Assembly (NCBI GenBank): GCA_003586115.2 | Contig: QVOM02000025.1 | Span: 42,266,522-42,330,521, forward strand | Direction of reading: 5' to 3' | Length of the DNA stretch: 64,000 nucleotides | Source of the DNA: Salvator merianae | Taxonomy: Eukaryota > Chordata > Lepidosauria > Squamata > Teiidae | Shown: positions 1-12,092 of the stretch, piece after piece | Position numbering within the stretch: position 1 is the stretch's first letter | Layout of the letters: each line of letters starts with the position of its first letter | Position numbers and translations under genes: made by a program | Notes under the pieces: model-generated | The model's input: only the letters and a program-made list of their open reading frames with translations | Database searches by the model: none | Told to the model about the DNA's origin: nothing

Positions 1-1325
1 ATTGACAATAATTCATTTGGATGTTATTATAACCAGAAAGCAAACAAAAAGATTCTTCTGCAAGTTTAGGTCATTTATCTGGGATGCGTTGAAAGCAACC
101 CTGAGCTCATACATAACTGTCACTGCCTCTTTTCCATAGTAGCCATTGCACTATCAAACACAGCATCTTTTTAGAAGTTTAAATTAAGCTGAGCATTACA
201 TTCAGGAGGGTCTTATGGCTGCAAAGAAAGCTAAGCTGTATAACTGCGTAATAAGTGCCTGCTGAATCCCAAGAGCTCAAAATGGAGTTAAATGGTTCCC
301 CTGTGGGCAAAGGATGGGGCTGCATGCAAATAGAGAATCAAGTGTACAATAAAAAACCTGTGCTACTTCAGTAATTCAAGCAAGCTGCACAATTCAGGGA
401 GATGCTGGCATAGAATCCAGTTTCACTGAGCACTGTGAGAAAGCGTGGATGTTTCCTTACTTCGGATCCGTTGTTCTTGTTCATTTGGTCAGTTTTAGGT
501 CAAGCTACATTGTAAAAGGTTCAGACGACATTGCATTGCGTATTATCCAGCCTATTTAAAGTATCCTGAAATCATCTTCATTGGATGGAGCGTCTTGTAG
601 TGATCCTTTCACCCAGGGTGTATCTATCCGTGAAGCTCTTTTCTAAAATTCAGCCATGTCACTCAAGGATGCCTGCTCTCACTTGTGAATGGAAGGCAGC
701 TCCGATGCCTCTGATCATGCCTTCGATCATCTGTCCAGGATGATGGTTATGTGAGGGGAGGCAGCACAATATCCCTCAGCTTCCCCTTTCCCCATACATG
801 GCAGAGGTTGGTGAACCTTCCACTGGGAGTGCACTGTGCAATCTCCTTTTGTTGGTGCTGCAGGTGCTCTGCCAAAGCAGTGTCCATGTGCTGGCCACAG
901 CTCAGTTGCAATAATCTCATCCCCACCACACTGCCACCACCACAATGGCCCCATGCAGCACTGTGTGGGTGCTCCTGACGCACTGCTCCACTGGAACACA
1001 GGCGTAGCCATTACAGAGGCAAGAACTCTCTCCAAGTCTCACTCTCCCACTCCCATTCACTCTCTCCTGCCAACCAGCTTACGTCTATGGATCCTCCAAG
1101 AATGCAGCACACAGACAAGCAGATCCTGGGCTAGGAATTGTGGGAAGAAGTGAAAAGGTGGCTTTGCTTGCTTTACATTAATGTCCTGTTTGTTCCAGGA
1201 AACAGTAGATGAAACGTATTTTGTTACAAGGAGGAGGAGGAGGAGAAAACTCAATTTTGGACAAATTTATGGAACAATGATAAAGGATATAATAGGAAAC
1301 CAAAGTGAATCAGCAAAATTTTATA
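1..1325. other. No gene recognised
   Basis: No conserved protein, splice-bounded exon or clear repeat was recognised. Short overlapping reading frames on both strands at 730-1250 have no family features. If synteny with mammals holds, the 3' end of SLC10A7 would point into this side of the window on the plus strand, but none of its exons were seen. Confidence 0.4.
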
Positions 1326-1329
1326 TTTT

Positions 1330-1415
1330 GCTTTTATTGCTGTAACCTGTCCTGAGACTCTTGAGAATGGCGCCGGATAAAAATGCGAACAAATATATAA
1401 ATAAAATAGAGAAGG
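1330..1415 (+). mobile_element. LINE 3'-end remnant (L2-type)
   Basis: The stretch reads like the common reptile LINE 3' end: CTGTAACCTGTCCTGAGACT, then GGCGCCGGATAAAAATGCG and an AATAAA-rich tail. It is 5'-truncated and diverged. Confidence 0.55.
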
Positions 1416-2104
1416 AACTTGAAGGAAAACAAATGGCCAAGTTTAGTATAGCTGGATAAATGGTTCAACTGCAGGTTAAAAAAAATTAAAAAGTGGGGTA
1501 CCCGTGGCACGTACCTTACAGCCTTACACTCTAGATTGGCTATACAAATTAATAAAATTTTCCAGAAAGGTACACATAGAGACTGGCCAACAGCAGCTAA
1601 AACTGTTTGTATACCCAAAAAAAATGAACAAAGAGGAACTGAACCAAGCAATTCTAGGCCAATAACTTTCTTTTTGGTGTTGGGTACCACCGATTCATGA
1701 CCAACTCCTGTTTGACTGCGTAGGCACCTCCATGGGCATCTCTATGCAATTTTCTTGACAGATATGGTCTAAATTTGAGTCCCAGATGTTAAATCACATA
1801 TTCAGTCTCCAAAAACACAATATATGCTGCACTTACATTTAGCAGCAGCCCGTGGCTTTAAGGGTGGGTGTTCGTAACCCACAGGAAGGGGGCAATCACT
1901 GTTTGTGGGGCCTCTGGGCCTCCATACTGTCACAGCAGGTTTATTAACCCTTTATTCTCCAAAGTCCATGCCAAGCATGCTCTGCAGAGCCATGCAGATG
2001 ACTGCCAGTATCTGGGCAGCCCAAAGCTGTGCCACAGTTATACTGGCATTCCAGGACTGTATAGACACACTACATAAGACTGCAAAGGCATATTAAAAAT
2101 TAAA
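1416..2104. other. Unassigned; contains an old SINE-like stretch
   Basis: Around 1690-1772 the motif TTTTCTTGACAGATATGG follows a CTCCATG-type stretch. It is shared with 6560-6610 and, inverted, with 45230-45300, so it is an ancient dispersed repeat. The remainder is unassigned. Confidence 0.35.
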
Positions 2105-3400
2105 CAGACTAATACAAATAGACAAAGATTAAAGAAAATGGTACTAAATATGGGAATTCATGAAGGGGGATGATCTATTCCCACTCTGGAGAAATATTAC
2201 ATGGCTTTTCAAATAAAAGTTAATAGAGTTAGAAGTTAAAATGGAAGAAAAGTGGGTAAAATAGAGAAAAATATACACAATTTTGAGAATTGTAGTTTAA
2301 TGTGGGGTAAAATGCCAGAGAGAAAATTTAGAGAATCATGTGGACCGACAAAACAAGTTTTAGAAGTTTGGAGAATCTATCAATAGAAATTAGCACCACA
2401 AATATCAAAATATACTATTATTGAATATATAAATAAGAATCAAGAAGTGATATCAAGAAGAATCAAGAATATGATACCAATTCAAGGAAAATGAGTTTAA
2501 ATATTTAAACCCATATGTAATATTAGAGAGGAATGAACAGGAAATAAGACAGGCTCTGGGGAGAAGATGGTTAACTTATAATTCTTTGAGAAATTGGTCT
2601 TTAACTAATAATATACAGTTATGCAGTTATTGATCTACAGGCCATTGACAGAGATAGAGTAAATATTGGAAGAAGGTTTAAAGGGGTCAAGAAGAACATG
2701 AAGTAAAATATATGGTTTATTAACAAACCAAAAGAATGAAATTATGGAAAGCATGTTTCAAATATAGCAGTTAGATATTAATATTACAAGGGAGAATGCT
2801 GGGCAAAAAGTGAAGAAAATTAATGAATTAATGAATTAATGGTACAGGAGATGGTTCTTAATATATTCTATAGATGGTATAGAACACCTGCACAATTAAA
2901 ACATATGATACCTAGGATGTCACCGCATTACTGGTATGGTTGTGGTCAGAAAGGTACATATTTCCACCTTTGGTGGGAATGTGATATTATAAAATTGTTT
3001 TGGAGAGATACTCAAAATAAAATTAATGGTATTTTAAATATAAATTTGAACTTACCTCCTGAACTAGTTTTTTTTTAAGTGACATCAGGGAGAATAAGGG
3101 AGGAAAAGCAGTATTTATTTGCTCAAATGCTACTTGCAGCACAATCAACAATTGTATTGGGATGGAGGGAAAGTACTAAATGGACATTAGATAATTGGTA
3201 CAGGTATTTAATGGAACAATATAGATTTGATAAAATGCAGGAAATAAGATTTAAAAATCAAGGTATGAAATTGCTTTCTAAGACAGAAGAAAAATGGAAA
3301 GATTTACTATATGTTTCAACGAGACCCCAAGCGCCAGAAGAACTGAGAGAAGAAATAACAAGACTAACTCTTTGGTCCAGCTAAAATGGGAGAGAAAGAA
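2105..3400 (+). mobile_element. L1-like LINE fragment, ORF2 C-terminal region
   Basis: Two open stretches, 2839-3078 and 3079-3384, read like the far C-terminus of an L1-type ORF2 protein: FYRWYRTPAQLKHM, then a Cys-His-like segment (YGCGQKGTYFHLWWECDIIKLFW), then REST-KWTLDNWYRYLMEQ. An in-frame stop separates them. The A-rich sequence from 2105 probably belongs to the same copy but is too decayed to read. 5'-truncated and inactive; related to the fragment at 7385-7830. Confidence 0.65.
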
Positions 3401-3482
3401 GATGGAAAAATTAATCTAGAGGTTGTTTACTGGTGTGCACAAGAGCTGGGTGGGTAGTGTGGTGGTGGCATGTTATTTTTTT

Positions 3483-3483
<1 letters not shown>

Positions 3484-3580
<97 letters not shown>
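3484..3580. repeat. Compound microsatellite (TC)n(CA)n(TA)n
   Basis: Uninterrupted TC repeats from about 3487 pass into CA repeats at 3514, then TA repeats at 3557-3580. It lies just 3' of the L1-like fragment. Serine-leucine and His-Thr reading frames here are repeat artefacts. Confidence 0.98.
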
Positions 3581-6340
3581 GGGGCACTATTTTTTTCTGT
3601 TATAATTTGTTGTTATTTTTTATGATTTGTAATTTCTTATAAAAAATTTAAAAATAAAATAAAAAATTGAACACAGTGAATGGCATACATATTAGCCAAC
3701 CCTGCATTGGAACATGGATAACAAAGAAAGGGAGCTGAACCCTGAGCTACTTGGTGTGGGCAGGTGCTGTTCATTTTGCCCTTATGAGCGCCCCTCCCCC
3801 CCGGAAAGGACCATTTTCCTTGTCCCCACCCTCTCTCAAAAAGGTTCAAGTTGGTTTTAAGGAATTTCTTTCAAAAATTCAAACTGCCTTGCAATATTAT
3901 TCTCAGAACATACATTGGTAGACAGCAGGGGCACCTGCCAAAATCAATTTCCATAAGCTGCCTATGTCAATATTTACTGTCAAAAAAAAGTTAAACAAAC
4001 AAATACAGACAACCAATATCAGTAACTAAACTAAGTAGGGTTTTTTTTTATTTTAAAAAAGAAATGGACAGGGTGTCTCAAAAAAGAAGGAAAAAACCTA
4101 CTCATGCTAACCTGCTGTCAGTGTTTTCTAGTTTAATCCTATATTGGTGCCATTCTTCATTGTTATTTATTCTTCTGCTATATTTCTTTGGGGAGGGGTT
4201 CTCTTTATATTTTTCTAAACTACATAAGTCCAGCTGCAATTATTCCATGTGGAAGACATGATTGTATGTGTTTGCTTTTGGAAAGGGAGTATCACAACAT
4301 AGAACATAGCAAGTGTCCTGCTGGAGCTGTTACAACACTGCAAGTTAAAAGTGGTTTAAGAGAGAGTGTATGTGCTTGTTTATGTTTCAAAAATATCAAA
4401 TCACTGTTTAATGAGTCTGAGAAATTAGCGATGCCCACTGTTTACATTAACACCAAATTGTCCAGAAAAGTGTGCAGGCTTTTGCTCCAGAATCATGATT
4501 TGTAACCTGGTGGCCCTGAGGCTACAGCTTTGCTTCACTCTGACTCCTTTCAAAGGCTCAAATCAATACAAGTCCATTATGTAGGTAGATGAAGACCATC
4601 AATAAAGGAAAGACTAGCTGGAGGTGAGAAGGCAATCAGAGGATTTCATGGTCTTATCAAAAGGCTTTCCATGCCTTACAACAGACTTTGCATAACTAAC
4701 TCTAGCTTGGAAGAATAGAAACGGGAATTGAACCAAGATATGGAGAAATAAACAGATAGATGAAACTATAGGTTTATGTTTATCAGTCTAAGATATTACA
4801 GTGTTCTTTTTAAACCTTCAACAATAGTAAGAGTTTATAGTATTTTAAAAATACTTATTTAAAAAATGAAATAAGATTGCCTGGTGATGCTCAAGGCCTA
4901 ATCTCATTCATTTAACATACTCCGTGAAGAAGAGAGGTATGTCCAAACCTGTTAAATGCACTAAAATCTCGTTCATTTTGCTCTACTGAAATATGGGGCA
5001 AAGGTTCAGACTAAGAAAACGTTCATTAGTGGATGTGGGAGACAAAATCATTTTGTGAATTTGAGATGCAGCTGGCTGGAAGGATAATGGTTCAGATCTC
5101 AGCTGTAAGCTCTGTGCCATAGAAAGGAAAGGCAACTTTGGCTGTTTCCACACTGACTTCTGCTGTGGTCCAGGAAGGAACATCAGGGACCTGCCTTCTG
5201 CATGTTACTGTGGGATCGTGAAGGCACCACACTTGCTGGAATGCCCCATCCACACTGAATGGAGCATAGAGCAGGATTGGGTGCCCCAAATGATCCGTTC
5301 TAGCAGCACAACAAAGAGCACCACCAAAAAGCTCCCCTCTGGCTTGGCTCTGAAGCTTGTGGAGCCTTTGGAGCATTAGTGGGGATGGCGCAGGGTGGGC
5401 CATCCCAGTGTGGTCGGCCCTGTCCCATGCCAGTGGCACCCCAGTCCAGCCTGGGACAGGTTGCATATTCTGGAGCAGGACATCCCACTCTGGCCCAGGA
5501 TTACTGGGTGGTGATGATGAGGAAAAGGCCTTTAACTATCCTCATAACCAAAAGTTGGCCGGCTATGTTGTTTCTTTGGCAAGGGAGTGGTCTGTGGAGA
5601 CGCCCAGGACTGATCCTATCAACCTTTGCATTCAAGGCTATTGCCCTAACACTGGAACTATGCTAAGACAAAGTTTGTTCTGTCATTTTTAAGAGTTGAA
5701 TATACAGAAGCATTTGGATACGGTTGGCAAGTGCGCTCTGTGAGATTTAAATACCTAATAGGAAGGAAGAATATTTTTTCATATACTTTTATGCGTATAG
5801 TAGCAATGCATTTTCAAAAGACAAGACATATCCAACACTATAAAGCAATTTTTCTTGCAAAAAAAGGTGTTGTGTTGCAAGGCAATTAATTTAGCAATGG
5901 TGCCCTCTAGTGGAAAATGTCACTAGCAGCAGAATGAATGAAAAGGGTCAAAAGTATCAGCCTTAAGCCCTAAACATAAATCCTCTATTGCGCAGACAGT
6001 GGGAGCTTAATCCTGGACAAGGTTATCTCCTGTTGGTACAGTTTAATTACTGTTCACAGTTGTAGCAACTGAAATTAGACTTTTGTTTCCCTCAGCAGTT
6101 GAATTCCTTCTGTGTGTGTGTGTGTGTTTAAGTATTTCGTAGCAAAAGTTCTGTGCCTACGATAATTGCATGGAAGACAGAAAGGCAATTTAATGCTCTC
6201 CTTAAAGCATGATAGTGTAATTATAGGAAGGACTGCATCTGTTTCTTCTTTATATGCAGCTGCGAATGCCTCAGAATTTGGTCACAAAGTTCACAATGAA
6301 GTTTCATCTGGGGTGGAATACAAATACACATACATAAGAA
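3581..6340. other. No gene recognised
   Basis: Mostly AT-rich sequence without conserved frames. A GC-richer block at 5160-5520 with many CCAGTG/GGGCC-type motifs could be an old DNA element, but no clear termini were found. A short (TG)n lies at 6111-6126. Confidence 0.4.
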
Positions 6341-6511
6341 GGCCCTTTTTGCACTCAGCCTTTTTCGAGATTATATCCTGGAATAGAGAGCTGACATCTG
6401 CATGACACTACAGACTGTGGCAGGCCCCATTGCTGTAGTCTGCACTAGCATGCAGGTGGCAGGTCCCTATTCCGGGATATAATCTGCAATAAGGTCCAGT
6501 GCAGAAAGGCC
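6341..6511. mobile_element. Palindromic DNA element, family A copy 1
   Basis: 171 bases with inverted ends: GGCCCTTTTTGCACTC on the left and, inverted from the right, GGCCTTTCTGCACTGG. The inner arms also pair (ATTATATCCTGGAATAG with CTATTCCGGGATATAAT). It has the same structure as the copies at 24085 and 29964. No flanking duplication is evident for this copy. There is no coding capacity. Confidence 0.8.
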
Positions 6512-7080
6512 TTATTTGTGTGTGCTGTTGTTGTCTAGCAACAGCTGCTTGGGGTTGAATCCTGACGACTCCATGAACACATCCATGTTATTTTCTTGGC
6601 AGATACAGATGTAGTTTGTCATTATCTTTTTCTGGGGATGTTGGATCCTGAACCTGAAACCCTCTACTTTCCAGTATGTTGCTTTGCCTCAGAGCTAAGC
6701 TCACTCCCACAATTTCAGCACAACCAGTTTGTGAAGGCTTTCTCTTTCCAAAAAGTGTTTACAGGGATCACATATTCATACTTTCACAGCTATCAAAAGG
6801 CACAGTGTCAATTTTATTCTTAGGATATGGGGAACCAGATATGGTGGAAGAATGCAAGAGAGTTAGTGGACCAGTTTGTGCAGTGGGTTTGATCACTTAA
6901 AGGAAGTTCTGATCCAAAACAGATTGGCACAAGACATGTAGAGGGGGCGATAAAAATGCTGTGCCAATCACTTTGATGGCACAACTGTCACTTTTTGTTA
7001 ACTGCCCCTGATCAAGAGCTGGGCTTTCCCTCCCCCATTTCTCCTGCATTGGATACTGAACAGCCTTATCAATCCAGTGC
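6512..7080. other. Unassigned; old SINE-like stretch at the left
   Basis: 6530-6625 contains GACTCCATGA and TTTTCTTGGCAGATAC, shared with 1690-1772 and with 45230-45300 (inverted). The remainder shows nothing recognisable. Confidence 0.35.
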
Positions 7081-7089
7081 CCCTTCAAA

Positions 7090-7180
7090 TGCTTCTATTG
7101 ACTTGTAGCAGCCAGAAGGGGTTGATGGGATTTGCAGTCCAAAAGCACTAGAGGACATATTATACAGGCTGTTCTAACAG
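7090..7180 (+). repeat. Dispersed reptile repeat fragment
   Basis: GGTTGATGGGATTTGCAGTC followed by CAAAAGCACTAGAGG matches a widespread reptile repeat that typically reads GATGGGAGTTGTAGTCCAA. An inverted relative lies at 57945-58010. The class is uncertain. Confidence 0.4.
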
Positions 7181-7284
7181 TTCATACACAAGTTTGCCCG
7201 TCCCAAGCATGTGACCAGACCTTATGAAGACAGGAATTCATACATTGTATTTCACAGTGAAGGATATTTCAGCTATAGGTATTT

Positions 7285-7345
7285 GCTGAATGTTGTGACC
7301 TGCCCTGAAACCCTTGGTGAAGGGCAGAATACAAATTCTTAAATA
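7285..7345 (+). mobile_element. LINE 3'-end remnant
   Basis: GTTGTGACCTGCCCTGAAAC, then GGTGAAGGGCAGAATACAAA and AATAAAGTAAAT look like another L2-type LINE 3' end, comparable with 1330-1415. Confidence 0.5.
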
Positions 7346-7384
7346 AAGTAAATATCCATATAGAGAAGGTATAGAAGTGCCTCC

Positions 7385-7830
7385 TGTCAATTAGCTTATA
7401 TTTTTAGGAATTCAAACTCTAATTATTGGCACGGTTGTCTAACAAAAGGTATATACATTCATATATTTTGGTCACGTGGCAAAGTACAGATATTCTGGGA
7501 AATGATTGAAGAAGAAATAAACAAAATATTATAAAAAAGTATTGTTTTAACAAAGGAAATATGGATAGGTCATATTATGAATGAGAATGATTGGAATGAG
7601 GAGGAGAAATTTATTATACATCAACTAACTACAGCAGCTCTTGGCATCCTGGTATATGGATGGAAAAACTCTACGAAGTGGACCAAGAAAAAATGGTTTA
7701 AATATATCGTGGATCAGATGAGATTTCAAATAATCAGTGAAATAAAGGAAATGTATCCATTTCAAGAGTGTAGAAGAGTAACAAGAGAAAAACGGACTAA
7801 AGCAAAAGAATATTAGAAAACAAACCCGGA
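7385..7830 (+). mobile_element. L1-like LINE fragment, ORF2 C-terminal region
   Basis: The 79-residue frame at 7577-7816 contains LTTAALGILVYGWKNSTKW and WFKYIVDQMRFQIISEIKE, parallel to LGWRESTKWTLDNWYRYLM in the 2105-3400 copy. Upstream, in a broken frame, a HGCLTKGIYIHIFW-like segment corresponds to the Cys-His region. 5'-truncated. Confidence 0.6.
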
Positions 7831-8002
7831 CAGCATAGAATAGGCGCAACAATCGATAATTTGGGCAGATATTAAGGGTGGGGAAAATGGGGGGAGGGAG
7901 GGTCCTAAGAATAAAAGTAATAATAATAGTAAGGATATGTTGAATATGGTATATGTTATGTGTATTAAGATGTATAAAATGATATATATATATATAAAAG
8001 AG

Positions 8003-8108
8003 AGTGCCCAGAAGCAGTTAGTGGGCCACTGTGTGAGACAGGATGCTAGACTAGATGGGCTGCAGCCCAATCCAGCAGGGCTCCTCTTAGGTTCTTAGGT
8101 TCTTATGG
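8003..8108 (+). mobile_element. CR1-clade LINE 3' end
   Basis: It reads GTGCCCAGAAGCAGTTAGTG to CCAGCAGGGCTCCTCTTAGG and ends with near-repeats of GGTTCTTA. Short 8-bp terminal repeats are a hallmark of CR1 3' ends. 5'-truncated; same family as 18254, 47207, 60268 and 61595. Confidence 0.75.
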
Positions 8109-8840
8109 TTGCTAAGAACTACTATTAGGTGTACTCTATTGCTCAATGGCAAGGTGGTTGTTGATGGGGCCATCACATAAATGATGGAGACAGAATAGAC
8201 AGCATAAAGAACTGGTTCATGCGCTAAGCATTTAAGTTCTTATTTTAATGTTTTGCTTAATTAGGTGAAATCCCCCTCTCTCTCCTTGAATTTCATATTT
8301 CTAGCACATCTACTTTTCACTTCTCATTGGCAAATAAATGGCCTCAGCACCTGAACATCAACATGTCTTAGTAAACAGCAGTACTGGTCTTTGACTTGCC
8401 TGTAAAATAGCAACTGTTTGTAAAGAATCAATTAGTCTTTTGAGATTCCAAAACACCAAGCTGTAATGGATAGGGCCATGTCAAGAGGCAAAGAGGCTGC
8501 CTGGGATCTTGGACCTTGACCTAAGGAGTGAAAATCCCTCTCCTTGCTACCGTAGGAGTTGTGAGTGAGTAGATCACCACCTTGGGGGCCTATTTTTCTG
8601 ACTGTAGTTGTTAAGCTCAACTGAAATATAATAATTATCATAATAAAAAGCCATTAAAAATCAATCCTGAGAGGACAGAAAAGCACCAGAGTTGTGGTGT
8701 GTCTGATGCCTTTTTTTTTTTTTTTTTAAAGGAAATACCAGTTGGACGATAAATTAGGTTTTCTTGTTTTTATTCAAACTCTCAAACATAGGTAATCTAG
8801 TGTTTGTAATTCTTTATCTTGAATGGATATGTTAAGCATT
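8109..8840. other. No gene recognised
   Basis: AT-rich sequence with a T-run at 8711-8727. No conserved frame or recognisable element. Confidence 0.4.
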
Positions 8841-8845
8841 ATGCC

Positions 8846-8860
8846 TTGTGTGTGTGTGTG

Positions 8861-8903
<43 letters not shown>
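8846..8903. repeat. Microsatellite (TG)n(TA)n
   Basis: TG repeats at about 8846-8861 are followed by TA repeats, with one interruption, to 8903. Confidence 0.97.
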
Positions 8904-8906
<3 letters not shown>

Positions 8907-9018
8907 TGGATTATGTATTTTTTTAAAAAAAACTTTTTGTTTATTTTTGATACAACAAATTAATATAGAATAATGAACAAAAACTTAGTTTAAACTGATA
9001 ACAGAGGTTAACCAAAAA

Positions 9019-10240
9019 CATAAGAATGTAAGAGGAGCCCTGCTGGACCAGGCCACAGCCCATCAAATGCTTCTGGATATTTTCAAGCACAAGATGAAAG
9101 CAAAACTTTGACCTGCTCTCGACTCCTTGCAAATGGTCTTTGGAGACATCCTACCTGTCTCTCCAGTCTGGAGATGGTACCTGGAGATGACCACTGATAT
9201 GATAGTCCTCCATGAATTTGCTAACCTTTTCTTCAAGCTATCCAGGCTGGCTGCTGTCCTCACCTCTTCTAGTAATACATTTCATAGACTGATAACTCTC
9301 TGGGTGAAAAAATACTTCCCCTCATCAGTCCTAACTCTCCTGCCCATCAGTCTCATAGAGTGCCCTTGGTCCTAGTGTTGTGTGATAGAGAAAATACTTT
9401 TTCTCTATCCACCTTTTCCACACCATGCATGATTTTAAACATGTGTCAATCAATTCACATCTTAAACAGTGTCTTTCAAGACTGAAGAGGCCTAGAAGTT
9501 GCACTTTTTTCAGTTCCACAATAACCTTTCTAAGGTGTGGTGACCAGAATTGGACACAATATTGCAAATGTGGCCTCACCATAGATTTATAAAGAGGCAT
9601 AGTGATGCTTGCCAATTTATTTTCTATTCCCTTCTAATTAACCCAAGCATTGAATTTGCTTTTTTTTTTTACTGCTGTTGTGCACTGGTTCAACACTTTC
9701 ATTTTGCTATCCACCAGAACCCCAAGATTCCTTTCCTAGTCATTACAGAAAGTTAAGCCCCCATCAGTTTATAGGTGTAATTGGGATTCTTTGTCACAAA
9801 GTGTGGTACTTTGCACTTACTAAGACTGAAGTGTATTTGCCACTTGGGTGCTCACTCACCCAATGTCAAGAGATTTCTCTGGAGCTCTTCACAATCTTTT
9901 TCATTTTTTACTATCCTGAATAATTTAGTGTCATCAGGAAATTTTGCCCCTACTTCTAGATCATTTATAAATAAATGAAAGCACACAGGTCCCAATACTG
10001 AACCTTGGGGATTTCACTTTTTATTTCCATCTGCTCTGAGAATTGTTCATTTAATCCTATTCTCTGTTTCCTCTCCTTTAGCCAGTTACCAATCCAGGAC
10101 ATGACCTGTCCTCATATGCCATGTCTGTTGAGATTTTTCAGGAGCCTTTGATGATGATCTTTGTCAAACGCCTTCTGAAAGTCCACATAAGCAATGTCAA
10201 CTGGATTATCTTTATTCATATGCTTATTCAAAGGCCGCAG
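9019..10240 (-). mobile_element. CR1-clade LINE, about 1.2 kb, decayed
   Basis: The minus strand carries LINE coding remnants: MPLYKSMVRPHLQYCVQFWS followed by an LGLFSLER-type segment, typical of the region behind the reverse transcriptase domain of CR1 elements. The left end (CATAAGAATGTAAGAGGAGC) is the inverted 3' terminus shared with the short copies. Stops and frameshifts make it inactive. It is the longest member of this family in the window and identifies the short copies as 3' ends. Confidence 0.8.
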
Positions 10241-11380
10241 TCCAACATCGTAAATTTAATCCATATCAGAAGAGTACAAGGACTGAATTCGTCTTCTGAT
10301 CATTCCCACAGTTATATTTTAACATGGACTCAATTCGGACTTGCTCGTTCTCACACTGATGATTCCTGTGCTTGGCACGGAGAAACGGTACCTTTTCTGC
10401 CTCCACCCCTCGTCAAATTCTCCTCCCTGTGCAGTCAGTGATTGGTTGCAGTCCCAGCGCTCAAATCTTTACATCAGAGGGGCGGGAAAGTCAAGCTCTG
10501 CTCTCCGTATGTCCCCGCTGCTGCCTCAGAACATGGATTCACTTAGCAGTGTTAATAGTCATTTGCCATTTGCTCCTTCTCCCCCCTACAGCCTCTATCT
10601 ACACAAGCAGAACTTTAAAACCATGTGTACTGCACAGTTAAGTTTCTTAAAGGGCAGATGGCGATTTCTGCTCTCTTGCAAGTGCACTTTTGCACAATTG
10701 CACAATTTAAAAGTAGCGCAAAAACAGGGAGAGGTCCATGAAGAAGCAGAAACATGGGGAGGGAACGTGGGAGGGCTATATTGTCGTGATAGTGCACTTC
10801 ATGGCCAGCAAATGGACTCTGCCTCATCTCCCCCCTAGACATCCACAGTGGCATGTGTCCCCACTGTGTAGCTGTGTGCCGCCGATGGCAAAACTGATCT
10901 TGAGTGGCTTCTTTGTTGGGGCAAGAGGACTGCAACCCCATACAGGCACAGTTTCTTTTTTGGTTTATTCAGCAGACGGAAGTGGATGAAGCCTTTAAGT
11001 TCTTCCTGGCAGTGTTGAATGGGAGATAAAGAAAGAGAACGGACCACAGCTTAGTGAAGTAAAAAGGAGGATGGTTTTCTTTTCTCCTGGCAGCGACGGA
11101 AGGGGGGATAATGGAGGCAGAAGAAACTACTGTGCTTCCTGCCCACCCACAAAGTCTGTCATTGGACGGCACAAAATGGGAAGCCCTCCCTCTGCATGCC
11201 CCCCCAAATGTACAGTCCCTCCCAAATAGTCTCCTTCCCCGTTCTCACATCGCAAAGTAAAGCAGACTAGTGATCTGGAACGGCTTGAGAACTCATTAAA
11301 TCCGAATACAAAGTAGTCCAGATTTTGCCAATTTAGTCCAGAAAAACTACAGAACGGCAAGATCATGTTGGGCCAGTGGG
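10241..11380. other. Unassigned; possible old inverted-repeat element
   Basis: The ends resemble each other weakly in inverted orientation (GTCCAACATCGTAAATTTAA on the left; GGCCCAACATGATCTTGCCG read from the right), and inner stretches with ATTCGGA also pair. The similarity is too low to be sure. No coding feature was recognised. Base composition is GC-richer than the flanks. Confidence 0.25.
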
Positions 11381-11683
11381 AACTGAAGACAGCCTGTAAA
11401 CTGATTAAATGCCATGTCAGAACATGGCCAAAGAGTTCTTACAAGTTAGCATGACAGTTTACCATTTGAGTAGTGGTTTTCAACGCATTTGTTACATTGA
11501 ATTGTGCTTTGGATAATCCAGCAAAGTTAGGCATTAGCCAAATGTTTCTAAAATGTTTACGAACGTTGCACTATTAACCTCCTTCACATCTACCTATGTC
11601 AATAAACATTATACATATTTAGGGGGGAACTATTTTTCATGAAGCAAGGACATTTTTTTCCAGCAATCGGTACCAGACATCCT

Positions 11684-12092
11684 GGGCCTTTTTGCACTTT
11701 CCACTGTGGAATGTTCACTAGTGAACATTCCACGGTGGAATAGATCTCACAGTGCAGAGACCAGCAACTGGTGTCCTGCTGCAGTTCTGTGCCATGACAG
11801 TAGCCAGAAAGCTTCTGGCCGCTGCCATGGCGACTGGCAATGTTGTGCAGTCACACAGGTACAGCTACACTGTACAGCTGTGCATTCACTCCTGAATCAG
11901 GTGCAAACGCACTGTACTGGGAGCAGTCTGGCTGCTCCTGGTAAAGCTGGGGAGCATGATTTTTGCTCCACAGCAGGTAGCAATGGGGAGCAACTCTCGT
12001 CTGCTCCCGATCGCTGGGTCCTCCACAAAGTGCAAAGGCACTTGACTAGTGAGCATCCCTGATGTTCACTAGTAGCAAGGGCAAAAAGCCCC
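11684..12092. mobile_element. Inverted-repeat DNA element, family C copy 2
   Basis: 409 bases starting GGGCCTTTTTGCACTTTCCA, ending (inverted) GGGGCTTTTTGCCC. A CCT triplet flanks both sides if the end is placed at 12092. It holds a 42-base near-perfect palindrome at 11699-11740. GCCATGGCGACTGG at about 11825 is shared with the copy at 33876. There is no transposase. Confidence 0.65.

Noticed and set aside
3423..3642. Frames rich in Ser-Leu, His-Thr and Tyr-Ile
   Set aside because: They are translations of the (TC)n(CA)n(TA)n microsatellite.
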